Made by a program: the position numbers and the translations under genes. The notes beneath the pieces were generated by a model. That model was not told the origin of the DNA. It worked only from the letters and a program-made list of their open reading frames with translations, and did not search any database. Shown one piece after another: positions 43,022 to 51,427 of a stretch of 64,000 nucleotides of DNA (the first letter of the stretch is position 1; each line of letters begins with the position of its first letter). Location: positions 62,001 to 126,000 of the forward strand of contig CALCKT010000062.1 of NCBI GenBank assembly GCA_937965785.1, written 5' to 3'. The DNA is from an uncultured Propionibacteriaceae bacterium (GTDB lineage: Bacteria > Actinomycetota > Actinomycetes > Propionibacteriales > Propionibacteriaceae).

Positions 43022-44314
43022 TCAATCCACCATCTCCGAGGGCACCGTCCAGGTGTTGCAGCCCCCCATTTTCTGCATGTAGAAGCCCCGGTTGCCCCAG
43101 TAGGTCAGTGACTTGTTGGAGCCGTGTACCTCCTCACCCACCCGGCCGAAGGTGCGCATGGTGCGTTCGTAGTCCTCGAGGCCGAATCCCAGCTTCCCGA
43201 CCGTCAGCTGGAGACGCGAGGTCATGCAGATGTCTTGGAGCTCTATGCGACGGCTGATCTCCCACTGGTCGTCGGACCGGAAGGACCCGTAGGCCTCCTG
43301 GAGGATGCCCAACTGGTTCTGGACGTGATGGAAGTGTTCGTGAATAGCGGTTTCGGCCGCGTCCGCGGGGTACTTGGAGGCGTGTTCGCTGCTTCTCCTC
43401 GACAGGTAGATGGTGCTGTTCCCGCTGCAGTAGAAGGCCGGGAACCTAGGGTCGTGGGAGCCGCACGGGGTGTCGATCTTGGAGTCGTAGGCGATGACCT
43501 CCACGGGTTCTTGTTCGATGCCGAGAGCGGCCAGGTAGGGATGCCACAGCTCCTGGAGGCAGTCGACCAGGGAACGGACGTAAGCGGTGTGGCTCTCGGG
43601 GGTCGGGAACCCCGGCGGTGGGGCGGGGCAGTTCCCGACGGGAAAGTTTGCCTCGTACAACGGGTTCGCCGTCAGGACGGCGGGTGCCTCGCCGGAGGTC
43701 GGTAGGTTCTCCCAGTCGCGTGGGGGAAGCCAATCGGGAGGCGGTGGCACCTCGGCCTGGGGGAGCCGCGGGGTCGGGGCCGTCGTCGGGGTGCCCGGGG
43801 TTGGGGCGGCCGTGGGGGTGTTCGTCGCGACCTCCAGGGGCAGGTTCCCGGTGACGAACCACATCCCGGTGATCACCACCGCCGGCAATACCAACCAGAA
43901 CAGACCGGTCGGCAGAGCCGGTCGGCGTCTCCGGTACGACGACGGTGTGTCTGCGGGAGTAAAGGGGCGTCCGATACCGGGGAAACGAGGGCGGGTAGGT
44001 CGGTGGTCGGGTTCCCTCGATGGTTCGCCTGCCTTGTGGTCGTGTGCTTGCGCTGTAGCGCTGGCGTTTGACCGGAAAGCTGGCGTTTCCGTCGGGAGGG
44101 CTGGCGGACGACCGTAAGGCCAGCGGACGGCGGGTGGGCCGGCGTTCCGGTCGGGAAGGATGACGGGCGACGGCAGAGCAAGCGGACGACCGGAAGGGCG
44201 AGGATGCGGGGGAAGGGCCCGCAGCGCTGCTGGCCGGGTGAACCTTGCGGGATCGAAGGGGTCGGGCGTCCCGGGCCGGGCACGTCCTGGACGGTATCTG
44301 GCTGCCATGTTCAT
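43022..44314 (-). CDS. Membrane-anchored neutral zinc metallopeptidase (YpfJ-like)
   Basis: A 430-residue protein: a Pro/Arg-rich cytosolic head of about 130 residues, one transmembrane helix (about 135-155, LFWLVLPAVVITGMWFV) and an extracytoplasmic peptidase. The zinc site HEHFH (in AIHEHFHHVQN) and a downstream ELQDICM segment, equivalent to the ELQADC motif that supplies the third ligand, match the YpfJ neutral zinc metallopeptidase family. The head includes a translated copy of intergenic repeat B (44022-44200). ATG 44314 or 44308 begins within a few bases of the GTCCGTCA element, so translation is probably leaderless, or a downstream start is used. Confidence 0.78.
   Translation of the reverse strand: MNMAARYRPGRARPGTPDPFDPARFTRPAALRALPPHPRPSGRPLALPSPVILPDRNAGPPAVRWPYGRPPALPTETPAFRSNASATAQAHDHKAGEPSREPDHRPTRPRFPGIGRPFTPADTPSSYRRRRPALPTGLFWLVLPAVVITGMWFVTGNLPLEVATNTPTAAPTPGTPTTAPTPRLPQAEVPPPPDWLPPRDWENLPTSGEAPAVLTANPLYEANFPVGNCPAPPPGFPTPESHTAYVRSLVDCLQELWHPYLAALGIEQEPVEVIAYDSKIDTPCGSHDPRFPAFYCSGNSTIYLSRRSSEHASKYPADAAETAIHEHFHHVQNQLGILQEAYGSFRSDDQWEISRRIELQDICMTSRLQLTVGKLGFGLEDYERTMRTFGRVGEEVHGSNKSLTYWGNRGFYMQKMGGCNTWTVPSEMVD
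44022..44200 (+). repeat. Repeat family B, copy 3, inside a coding region
   Basis: Longest copy: the 45-bp core, then at least five degenerate units of about 20 bp (GCTGGCGTTTGACCGGAAA, GCTGGCGTTTCCGTCGGGAG, GCTGGCGGACGACCGTAAGG and two more). It is in the same orientation as the other copies, antisense to the metallopeptidase N-terminal region. Confidence 0.75.
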
Positions 44315-44318
44315 GTTC

Positions 44319-44326
44319 TGACGGAC
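44319..44326 (-). promoter_or_regulatory. GTCCGTCA element at metallopeptidase start
   Basis: Reads GGTGTCCGTCAGAACATG on the minus strand; ATG 44314 begins 4 nt after the element and ATG 44308 ten nt after it. Confidence 0.45.
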
Positions 44327-44368
44327 ACCGGCGGACTCCGGGCGGGGGCCGTCCGTTTCCGGATCTTT

Positions 44369-44403
44369 GGCGAAAACCCTGAAGTCCGCAGCTCTCCTAC
44401 CTA
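44369..44403 (+). promoter_or_regulatory. Shared promoter-like pattern before 44446
   Basis: GGCGAAAACCCTGAAGTCC then ACCTATAC. ACCC-to-ACCTA spacing (23 nt) equals that at 36988-37020. The leader to ATG 44446 would be about 35 nt. Confidence 0.5.
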
Positions 44404-44445
44404 TACGGGTGTGAAAGGAAAGTTCCGAGCTCCCGAGGAGAAGAA

Positions 44446-44646
44446 ATGGAAAAGTGTCGCTACTGCGCAGGAAAGGGCAAGAGCTACTCCACGACCCTCA
44501 AGAAGTACGTGACCTGCGACGGGTGTGCAGGGAAGGGCCACACCGGCTGGGCGCGCTGCACCAACTGCAACGGAACCGGCAAGAACTACGACGGGAAACG
44601 CTACGTGACCTGCGGTCGCTGTGGCGGAACGGGAAAGGGGCGTTGA
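44446..44646 (+). CDS. Small CxxCxGxG zinc-binding protein
   Basis: A 66-residue protein made of four CxxCxGxG motifs (CRYCAGKG, CDGCAGKG, CTNCNGTG, CGRCGGTG), the DnaJ-type cysteine-rich zinc domain on its own. Such modules bind two zinc ions and unfolded or partner proteins. A GAGGAGAAGAA site precedes the ATG. It heads a plus-strand operon with the DUF5663-like and HerA-like genes, 3 bp before the next start. Confidence 0.8.
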   Translation: MEKCRYCAGKGKSYSTTLKKYVTCDGCAGKGHTGWARCTNCNGTGKNYDGKRYVTCGRCGGTGKGR

Positions 44647-44649
44647 GAC

Positions 44650-45054
44650 ATGCAGGCCCTGGACCGCAGTTTCCTGGTCGACCTCGGCATCGACCACCTC
44701 TCATCCGGCGACGAGGAGGACCTGCTGGCGGAGGTCTACTCCGAGCTGGAGCTCCGGGTCGGCCAGAGGTTCGGCGAAGAAATGACCGACGAGCAGTTGG
44801 AGGAGTTCGAGGACCTGATCGAGAACGGTTTCGGCGCGGTGATGCGCTGGGTGTTCAGGACCCGGATCGGGCCGCTGGACTGCCCGGTCTACACGAGGCT
44901 GAGGGATTCCAGTCCGGATCTGTCCCCGGAGGAGGTTCTGTGCGAGTGGGCGCAGGTCAAGTGGCTGGAGGTGAACAGCCCCAACTACCCCCAGGTGGTG
45001 GCGGAATGCCTCGCAGAGATCCGGGAGGAGCTGCGGCGGGCCATTCCCGCCTGA
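44650..45054 (+). CDS. DUF5663-like protein
   Basis: A 134-residue acidic protein. Residues 1-60 (LDRSFLVDLGIDHLSSGDEE, LLAEVYSELELRVGQRF) match the DUF5663 pattern. The rest (CPVYTRLRDSSPDLSPEEVL) is a second helical unit. Function unknown. It sits between the zinc protein and the HerA-like ATPase; a small helical protein before such an ATPase could be an adaptor or substrate. Confidence 0.65.
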   Translation: MQALDRSFLVDLGIDHLSSGDEEDLLAEVYSELELRVGQRFGEEMTDEQLEEFEDLIENGFGAVMRWVFRTRIGPLDCPVYTRLRDSSPDLSPEEVLCEWAQVKWLEVNSPNYPQVVAECLAEIREELRRAIPA

Positions 45055-45100
45055 CCCCGTCGCCGCGGGAGAAGAGGTTTCGAGGAGAAGGAGATGCGAG

Positions 45101-47326
45101 ATGGATGAGTGTGAGAGGTCGTGGACGGTCCGGAAGCTGCTGCGACATGCGGAACCCGCGGCCTTGGCGCGACGGGCGGGCGACCGGCTGCTGCACCTGG
45201 TGGCGGGGCTCGAGGGCGGCTACGCCGGGTTGCGGCTGCGTTCCGGGGGCGACGGCACTGTCGAGATCCACTTTCTTTCCCGTGGCGCATCAGAGGAGGA
45301 CGTGACGGAGTGGGTGTGGCAGGACGTCGCGGAACTTGTTCCCAGCGAAGTCCCGCAGGAGCGGTCCTGGGGTCGGTTCTCGGAAGTGCTGCCCGCGGTC
45401 CGGGTGGCCTCGGTCAACCCGTGGCAGGAACTCGACCCTGCCTCTGACGCGGGCACCGCACCGCCCCAGGAGGTCTGGCCCTGCGCGCTCCTCACCGACG
45501 GGCTGGAGGTGTTGCTGGCCCTGCGTGGCCGGGACGCCGAGGTGCGGCTGCACCTGGCCCCCGTCAACGACATGGCCGCCCAGATGGCCGCCCACGAGTT
45601 GCGGCACGCGACCTTCGCGGCCGACCCGCAGGTCTTTGCGGCATATCAGGGACAGCCCGTGGCGGCGCGCCTGCTCGTCGGGCACGACGGGACGCTGGCA
45701 CCGAGGCTCCGGGCCGCCCTGCTGGGGCGCGGAAGCGGGCTGGCGGTGCGTCCGCTGGTCGCTGCCGCCCGGGTGTGGGCGGGGGAGACGGAGACCCTCC
45801 AGCACGGGGCGTTGCCGTTCGGCGCGGCGCAGTGCCTGACGGTGGTGCCCGCCGCCGGGCCCGCGCAGGAGGTGTGCGGTGTCGCAGTCACCTACCCGTC
45901 GCCCAGGCCGGTCCCGGTCGACGACGGGGACTGCCGGGAGGGGCTGCGGCTCGGTCGGGCCGTCTCGAACACGGGAATGTGCCGCGACGTGTGCATCGGT
46001 CCGGACGACCTGCTCCTCCACACCCAGCTGGTCGGGGCTACGGGCACCGGCAAGTCGTCGCTGCTGGCGGCCCTGGTGCAGGAGGCGTGCCGGGCGGGGA
46101 TGGGGTTGACCGTCCTTGACCCCCACGGTCAACTCGTGGACCGGATCCTCGCCGAAACCCCGGAGGAGCATGGCGGACGTTTCCTGGCTGTCCGCAGCGG
46201 CGACGAGGAGCGCCCCGTGCCCCTGAACCCGCTGGCCGGTCCCAACCCGGAGTTGATGCAGGACACCATGATTCAGGTGTTCCGGGAACTTCACGACCCC
46301 GGCAACCACGGTTTCCTCGGGCCGGTTTGGGAACGCTGGCTGGGGGTGCTGCTGGACACGCAGCGGGCCCTGATCGGGAGACGCGCCAACTTGGCGTTGA
46401 TCCCCGACATGGCCACCGATCAGAGGCGTCTGGCGGAGCTGGCCCGGAAACTGGGCCGGATCAACCCCAAGGTGTCGCGGGAACTTCACTCCCTCCACAG
46501 CCGCCGCCCCGAGGAGTACGGGGAATCGGTGACTTGGGTGGTCTCGAAGTTCCAGAGGATGGTCGGATCGTCGCAGATGCGTGGGGTCCTTGCCAGCGGA
46601 AGGGATGCCGTCGACGTGGTCGAGATCCTCGACGACCGTTCCCGGCTGCTCATCGACCTGGCCTCCACCACCCTCGGCGACCTGTCGGCCCAGCTGCTGG
46701 GCGAGATGTGGCTGGCCAAGCACTGGGAGGCGCTGTCGAAACGGCGGCGTCGCGACCAGCCGCACCTTCTGATCGTCGACGAGGCCCACCTGTTCGCCTC
46801 CGGGCTGCTGCCCCGCATCCTGACGCAGGCCCGCAAGTACGGCGTCGGCGTGGTCGTGGCGCACCAGAACCTGCAGCAACTGACCGGGTCGCTGCGGGAG
46901 GCGGTGCTGGCCTCGACGAACAATGTCGTCGTGTTCCGCACCGGTATTCGGGAGGCCGACGCGGCCTTGGCGCGGCTCGGCCGGTGGCCCGGCGCATCGC
47001 TGACCCGGCTGGAACGACTCACCGCGGCGGTTAGCCTCAACGTCGGCGACGGTTTCACCGACCCGTTCACACTCGTCGTCGATCACAACCAGCGGAAGGT
47101 CGCGGGGGGTGACGCGAGGCTGGGGCGGAGCGTCGAGCAGCTGACCCGGGAGCGGTTCGGGCTCAGGGATGTGGGCACCGAGCAGCTCACCTACGAGTCG
47201 CTGGTGCGGGCCGCCGACAGCCTGCTCGAGGACCCGGACAGGTCGCACGGGGCCGCGACCCCGGATTTCCTGACGCGCTGGCTGGAGGAACACGCGGAGA
47301 GGGGGCCGGGAAACAGCGGCAGCTGA
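45101..47326 (+). CDS. HerA/VirB4-type P-loop ATPase
   Basis: A 741-residue hexameric-type ATPase of the HerA/FtsK superfamily, VirB4/TraC branch (DUF87). The N-terminal 280 residues are a non-catalytic domain; Walker A is LVGATGTGKSSLLAALV (about 308-324), followed by TVLDPHGQLVDRIL typical of conjugation-type motors, and Walker B LLIVDEAHLFA (about 552-562), then ARKYGVGVVVAHQNLQQL. It may pump DNA or protein. No relaxase or mating-pair genes are nearby, so ordinary conjugation is unlikely. The gene ends 13 bp before repeat C1. Confidence 0.85.
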   Translation: MDECERSWTVRKLLRHAEPAALARRAGDRLLHLVAGLEGGYAGLRLRSGGDGTVEIHFLSRGASEEDVTEWVWQDVAELVPSEVPQERSWGRFSEVLPAVRVASVNPWQELDPASDAGTAPPQEVWPCALLTDGLEVLLALRGRDAEVRLHLAPVNDMAAQMAAHELRHATFAADPQVFAAYQGQPVAARLLVGHDGTLAPRLRAALLGRGSGLAVRPLVAAARVWAGETETLQHGALPFGAAQCLTVVPAAGPAQEVCGVAVTYPSPRPVPVDDGDCREGLRLGRAVSNTGMCRDVCIGPDDLLLHTQLVGATGTGKSSLLAALVQEACRAGMGLTVLDPHGQLVDRILAETPEEHGGRFLAVRSGDEERPVPLNPLAGPNPELMQDTMIQVFRELHDPGNHGFLGPVWERWLGVLLDTQRALIGRRANLALIPDMATDQRRLAELARKLGRINPKVSRELHSLHSRRPEEYGESVTWVVSKFQRMVGSSQMRGVLASGRDAVDVVEILDDRSRLLIDLASTTLGDLSAQLLGEMWLAKHWEALSKRRRRDQPHLLIVDEAHLFASGLLPRILTQARKYGVGVVVAHQNLQQLTGSLREAVLASTNNVVVFRTGIREADAALARLGRWPGASLTRLERLTAAVSLNVGDGFTDPFTLVVDHNQRKVAGGDARLGRSVEQLTRERFGLRDVGTEQLTYESLVRAADSLLEDPDRSHGAATPDFLTRWLEEHAERGPGNSGS

Positions 47327-47339
47327 TGCCCGGATGCGC

Positions 47340-47410
47340 GGTTGCGCAGCACTCAACCCGAAAAATCCCCTCGTGGGGCCTGAAACCGGGTTGAGTGCTG
47401 CAAAACCGGG
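47340..47410. repeat. Palindromic repeat family C, copy 1
   Basis: Arms GGTTGCGCAGCACTCAACCC and GGGTTGAGTGCTGCAAAACC flank an inner hairpin (CCCCTCGTGGGG). Copy 2 at 59080-59151 is its near-exact reverse complement. Both lie after a gene end and 48-50 bp before a GTCCGTCA element. Confidence 0.75.
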
Positions 47411-47457
47411 TAAATCCCCGGGGTCCCTCCCGGCCGCGGGCGGTCGTGCCCGCTTCT

Positions 47458-47465
47458 GTCCGTCA
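47458..47465 (+). promoter_or_regulatory. GTCCGTCA element before kinase gene
   Basis: Reads TTCTGTCCGTCATTTCCG, 40 nt upstream of ATG 47506. Confidence 0.5.
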
Positions 47466-47505
47466 TTTCCGAAAGAAGAGCCAGAAACCAAGTCAGGAGC
47501 GAAGG

Positions 47506-50214
47506 ATGAGCGAACAGGATCCGGTGAGAACCACCCTCGACGTGCCGGGGGCACCGGACCGCACCACCCCGGATCCCGGCGCTCGGGTGGAGCCGCGTTC
47601 CACAACCTTGGACCCGGTTCCCGGAGGTCCTGCGAGAACCACCTTGGATCCGGGGACGACAGCCCCGGCAAACAGGGTCGATCACAGGCTCCAGCCCGGT
47701 ATGGCCCTCGACTACGAGCTGCTGGAACGTCTCGGTGGGGGTGGTGAGGCCACCGTCTACCGCGCCTTGGACCGGCGCCACGACCGGGAGGTGGCCATCA
47801 AGATCTACCACGTCGTCCCGCACTACGCCTTCGAGATCGGCGACGAGAAACACAAACAGCATTTCCGTCACGAACACACCGTCGACCTCTATGAGCGACG
47901 CGAGGAGAACGGGCTCCACATCGAGGTCATGGAACTGTGCTCCTTCGGAACCCTTGAAACTCTGGCCGGGGGCGAACCGATGTCCTCCGAGATGCTCCAC
48001 GGGGTGGTCCGGGAGGTGTCGGAAGCCATCGAATCCATGCATCCGATGTACCACGGCGACGTGAAACCGCAGAACATCCTGGTCCGTTCCAGAGAACCCC
48101 TCGACTTGGTGCTCACCGACTTCGGGCTCGCCCGTGACATGGAGGGCCGAGACCGGATCACCAGTCTCGGTCAGGGCACTCACCTGTACCAACCGCCGGA
48201 AGGAGCCTCGTCGTCGCGGCTCGAGAGTGATTGGTGGGCGCTCGGGATCATCGTCGCCGAGCTCGCGGCCGGGTATCACCCGTTTGACGGCTTGCCGGAG
48301 GACTGCCGCTCCCGGGAACGCCTGCGTGACTTCCTGTCCACCGAAGAGGTTCCGCTGGACCACCTGGATGACCTCGGGGACAAACGCATCCGCAACCTCG
48401 CGGAAGGCCTGCTGACCCGGTCCCTCAGGCGCCGGTGGGGTTATGCGCAGGTGAAGGAATGGCTTGCCGGCGGGGACCCGGAGGTCAAACGCGGCACGGA
48501 CCACCCCAAGGGCAGACAGGTCGGATTCTCCTTCGATGGTGAAATCTTCCACGAGGAGAAGCCGCTGGGCGAGGCGATCCGACGCAGCAACAGCTGGGCC
48601 GAGATCGGCCAGGGGGTGCGGCTGCAGGAACTGGTCGCCTGGGTGGCGGGCACGAAAGCGGCTCCCCTGGTGGAACGGATCGCCGCCGGCTCCTCGGTGA
48701 TGAGGGCGGAACTGACTGCCGCCCTGCTGGCGACGGTTCTCGTCGGTGACGGGCGGGCCGTGTTCCGTGGCCTTGACCTGACCAGCGAGGCCGGACTCAC
48801 CAGGGCCGCGGGCCAAGCGGTCCTCCTGGCGGAGTTCCAGCAGCGCAACGTGCTCCGGCATTTCGGCGAGATCACGAACAACAGGGTGCTCACCGACCTC
48901 GACCACCAATGGCGGACAACCCTGAAGGAAACCACGGACGCCTTGCCGTCCGCAGTCCCCTACGCCGGTCAGGCGGAGGAGATCTGCCTGGTCCATTCCT
49001 GGCAGGCCACGTTCAGTCAGGAAGCGGTCACCGGGCTGCGACCCAGGGTGAAACGGGCCGTTAGGAAAGAACCCACGCTCCGGGAGGTTTCGTGGTTCAA
49101 CGATCTGTTCGAGAAGCCGGCCACCGTCGGCCGTGACCTGGCGCTCCTCGCCTCGCTCCCGGAAGCCGAGAGGCAGGCGGCCGAGATCAAGGCCCGGAAA
49201 GCCGCTGAGGAGGAGAAAAAGCGACGCGAGGAGGAGGCCGCGGCGGAGGAGAAGCGACGCAGGGAGGCCGAGGAACGTGAGGCGGAGCTGCAACGGCGAC
49301 GGCAGCGTCGCGGCCCGAATCTCAAGGCGCTGGTCATGCCGTTCCTCGGCATCGCCGGGTTGTGGCAGTTGTGGTACACGCTGCAACTGGGGAATTCGTT
49401 TCAGGAGTACCTCCTGGGGGCGCCGGATTTCTGGCGCTCCGGGCTGACCTACCTCGTGGTGCTGCTCGTAACGCTGCTCGGGTGTGCGCCCGCCGCCGGG
49501 CGCGCCGGGTTCGCGCCCGGCGCGGTGAGCGTTCTCCAGTTCGCCTTCATGATCCTGGGTGTCGCGGGCTCGCCGTGGATGTACACGTCCTGGAGCGGCC
49601 AATCCCCGCTCCAGGCCATGGGACTGACGCTCCTGAGCGACAACCCCCGTGAATGGCCCGCCGTCGCCGGCCTGATCGCGACCGCAGGCTACGTCGCCGT
49701 CATCATGTACACCCGCCGCGGCAGCGAACCGGCTCCGGACGGCCTCAAGGAAAAACGCGAGATGATGGTCTTCACGGTGGTCTGCCCGTCTCTCATCGTG
49801 TTTGCCGCGGCCGCTCTCTTCGCAAGCTGGAAGGGATCCTGGCAGGTGTGGCTCAGCACCGTCGCGTGGTGGGCGCTGGTGGTGGCGGCCATGATCATCC
49901 TGGTCTGGCCCGCGCTTCGCGTGAAGGGCTACAGAACCGGGGTGCCGGCGGCGATCATGACGTTGGCCGCTGTGCTGCACGCCGTCGGCCAGTGGTACTA
50001 CCCGGTCCAGAATGCCTTCTGGGCCGCTCAGATGGTGTCCTGCTCCGTCGGGTTCATCTGTCCCGAGAACACCTTCGGCTCTTATTCCCCGAACGGATGG
50101 TTCTCCCCGGGCGGGGTGTTCTCCCCGGGCGGACTGGCGATCCTCGCGCTGCTGCTCTACGTGGCTTCCCTCTACATCCGCTGGGCGTTCACCAGGAAGA
50201 AATCCGACGCCTGA
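47506..50214 (+). CDS. Transmembrane Ser/Thr protein kinase with TTLD-repeat head
   Basis: A 902-residue kinase. The head (1-55) is disordered with four T-T-x-D motifs (TTLD at 9-12, 33-36 and 45-48; TTPD at 20-23). The kinase domain (about 68-340) has a glycine loop LGGGGEATVY, catalytic lysine in VAIK (K99), HGDVKPQN (D185, with Gly replacing the usual Arg) and DFGLA (D205). A helical region, a basic coiled coil (EEKKRREEEAAAEEKRRREA) and five or so transmembrane helices follow, so the kinase is cytosolic. pTxxD is the sequence recognised by FHA domains; the FHA protein of the opposing operon is a likely partner. A PP2C gene lies 12 bp beyond the stop, convergent. Confidence 0.9.
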   Translation: MSEQDPVRTTLDVPGAPDRTTPDPGARVEPRSTTLDPVPGGPARTTLDPGTTAPANRVDHRLQPGMALDYELLERLGGGGEATVYRALDRRHDREVAIKIYHVVPHYAFEIGDEKHKQHFRHEHTVDLYERREENGLHIEVMELCSFGTLETLAGGEPMSSEMLHGVVREVSEAIESMHPMYHGDVKPQNILVRSREPLDLVLTDFGLARDMEGRDRITSLGQGTHLYQPPEGASSSRLESDWWALGIIVAELAAGYHPFDGLPEDCRSRERLRDFLSTEEVPLDHLDDLGDKRIRNLAEGLLTRSLRRRWGYAQVKEWLAGGDPEVKRGTDHPKGRQVGFSFDGEIFHEEKPLGEAIRRSNSWAEIGQGVRLQELVAWVAGTKAAPLVERIAAGSSVMRAELTAALLATVLVGDGRAVFRGLDLTSEAGLTRAAGQAVLLAEFQQRNVLRHFGEITNNRVLTDLDHQWRTTLKETTDALPSAVPYAGQAEEICLVHSWQATFSQEAVTGLRPRVKRAVRKEPTLREVSWFNDLFEKPATVGRDLALLASLPEAERQAAEIKARKAAEEEKKRREEEAAAEEKRRREAEEREAELQRRRQRRGPNLKALVMPFLGIAGLWQLWYTLQLGNSFQEYLLGAPDFWRSGLTYLVVLLVTLLGCAPAAGRAGFAPGAVSVLQFAFMILGVAGSPWMYTSWSGQSPLQAMGLTLLSDNPREWPAVAGLIATAGYVAVIMYTRRGSEPAPDGLKEKREMMVFTVVCPSLIVFAAAALFASWKGSWQVWLSTVAWWALVVAAMIILVWPALRVKGYRTGVPAAIMTLAAVLHAVGQWYYPVQNAFWAAQMVSCSVGFICPENTFGSYSPNGWFSPGGVFSPGGLAILALLLYVASLYIRWAFTRKKSDA

Positions 50215-50225
50215 GGGCCGCGGGC

Positions 50226-50963
50226 TCAAAGGTGGAGGTCGTCGGGACTGATCCGTTCGACAGGGGAGTCCAGCACCTCCACCACCATGACCGTCACGTT
50301 GTCCTGGCCCCCGGCGCGTTTCGCGGCCCCGACCAGGGCGGCTGGCGCATCCGGCCTGGCCAGGATGGTTTCGATCTCCCCGTCGGAGACCATGTCCACC
50401 AGGCCGTCGCTGCAGAGCAGCAGGCGTTGACCGGTGTGAAGGGACAGACCGTAGCGGTGGACATCAAGGGGCCGCGGATCGTTGCCCCCCAGGGCTTGGG
50501 TGAGCAGAGGCAGGTGGGCGCTGCTGCGGTCGTCCGAGGTCAGACGGATCAGTTCCGGATCGGCCAGATAGGCCCGGGAATCCCCGACGTGGAACACCGA
50601 ACCCCGGCCGTCGGGGGAGGTTTCCAGCAGCACTGCGGTGGTGCCCATCCCGAACAGGGCGGGGTCTTCGTGGCCGGCAGCGACGAGACGCGCCGAGACC
50701 TGGTTGATGTGGTCGGGGACCTCCGGCCCGTCGATCCGAGTCAGCTCCTGCGCCGCCATCAGCGATGCCGTCGCCCCACCCAAGTGTCCGCCCATCCCGT
50801 CACACACCGCCAGCCGGTGCGCCCCGGAGCCGTCCAGCACCAGTTCGGTGGGTGCGCCGGTGTCGTGCTGGAGGACCCAACCGTCCACTGCCGCCGCGTC
50901 CTCGTTGCGTTCGCGGACCAGCCCCTTGTCCGTCGCCACGCCTACCTTCAGTTTCAGTCCCAC
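50226..50963 (-). CDS. PP2C-type Ser/Thr protein phosphatase
   Basis: A 245-residue stand-alone PP2C/PPM phosphatase. All core motifs are visible: VRERNEDAA, LAVCDGMGGHLGG, GTTAVLLE, HVGDSRAYL, LLLCSDGLVDMV and GGQDNVTVMVV, with the metal-binding aspartates present. It would reverse the kinase encoded at 47506. GTG 50963 is the start (GGAAGGTGG 7 nt upstream), overlapping the FHA gene's end by 10 bp; the longer frame upstream is a shadow of that gene. It is the last gene of the 55.0-50.2 kb operon. Confidence 0.9.
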   Translation of the reverse strand: MGLKLKVGVATDKGLVRERNEDAAAVDGWVLQHDTGAPTELVLDGSGAHRLAVCDGMGGHLGGATASLMAAQELTRIDGPEVPDHINQVSARLVAAGHEDPALFGMGTTAVLLETSPDGRGSVFHVGDSRAYLADPELIRLTSDDRSSAHLPLLTQALGGNDPRPLDVHRYGLSLHTGQRLLLCSDGLVDMVSDGEIETILARPDAPAALVGAAKRAGGQDNVTVMVVEVLDSPVERISPDDLHL

Positions 50964-51427
50964 AACAGTTCCACCTTCCGGTTCATGGCCAGTCGCAGCT
51001 GATCCCCGGGTCGCAGCACCCGGGGGGTGTTGGGCGGGATCCGGATCTCGTTGACGAAGGTTCCGTTGCGGGAATCCAGGTCCATCACCTCGACCTCTCC
51101 CGCATCGGTCGAGTGCAGCACACAGTGCTGGGTGCCGATGTTGGTCCACCCGATCCCTTCCAGGGTGGCGCCGAACGGGGAATGCAGCGCCCTGCCGAGC
51201 AGTACCCCGGGGGCGTGGGGAACGGGTTGTTCGACGCCGGCCAGCCGGATCCGGCACTGGCGTACCGGGATGGTGCGGACGGCATCAGGAGTCGCCGAGA
51301 CCTCCGGTGCCGGTTCTGTCATCGGCACCCGGTTCGGTTCGTGGGTGACCATCAGGGTGAGGTCGTTGGGGCAGAGGCCCCTGTCGTCCTGGTAGGTCGC
51401 CCCGCAGCTGGGGCAGGTCTGTGCCAT
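50954..51427 (-). CDS. Zinc-ribbon FHA domain protein
   Basis: A 157-residue protein with an N-terminal zinc ribbon (CPSCGATYQDDRGLCP) and a C-terminal FHA domain: VLLGRALHSPFG (conserved Gly-Arg), TNIGTQHCVLH (Ser/His-like loop), DLDSRNGTFVNE (Asn-Gly), LRPGDQLRL. FHA domains bind phosphothreonine, preferably pTxxD, matching the kinase's TTLD repeats. ATG 51427 follows AAAGGAAACC. The upstream radical SAM frame runs 143 bp into this gene. Confidence 0.88.
   Translation of the reverse strand: MAQTCPSCGATYQDDRGLCPNDLTLMVTHEPNRVPMTEPAPEVSATPDAVRTIPVRQCRIRLAGVEQPVPHAPGVLLGRALHSPFGATLEGIGWTNIGTQHCVLHSTDAGEVEVMDLDSRNGTFVNEIRIPPNTPRVLRPGDQLRLAMNRKVELLWD

Noticed and set aside
45101..47326. Integrative conjugative element
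   Set aside because: The HerA/VirB4-like and FtsK-like ATPases could suggest it, but there is no relaxase, integrase, att site pair or mating channel in the window.
47353..50229. A 958-codon minus-strand open frame opposite the kinase gene
   Set aside because: Antisense shadow of a GC-rich gene; the plus strand encodes recognisable kinase motifs.
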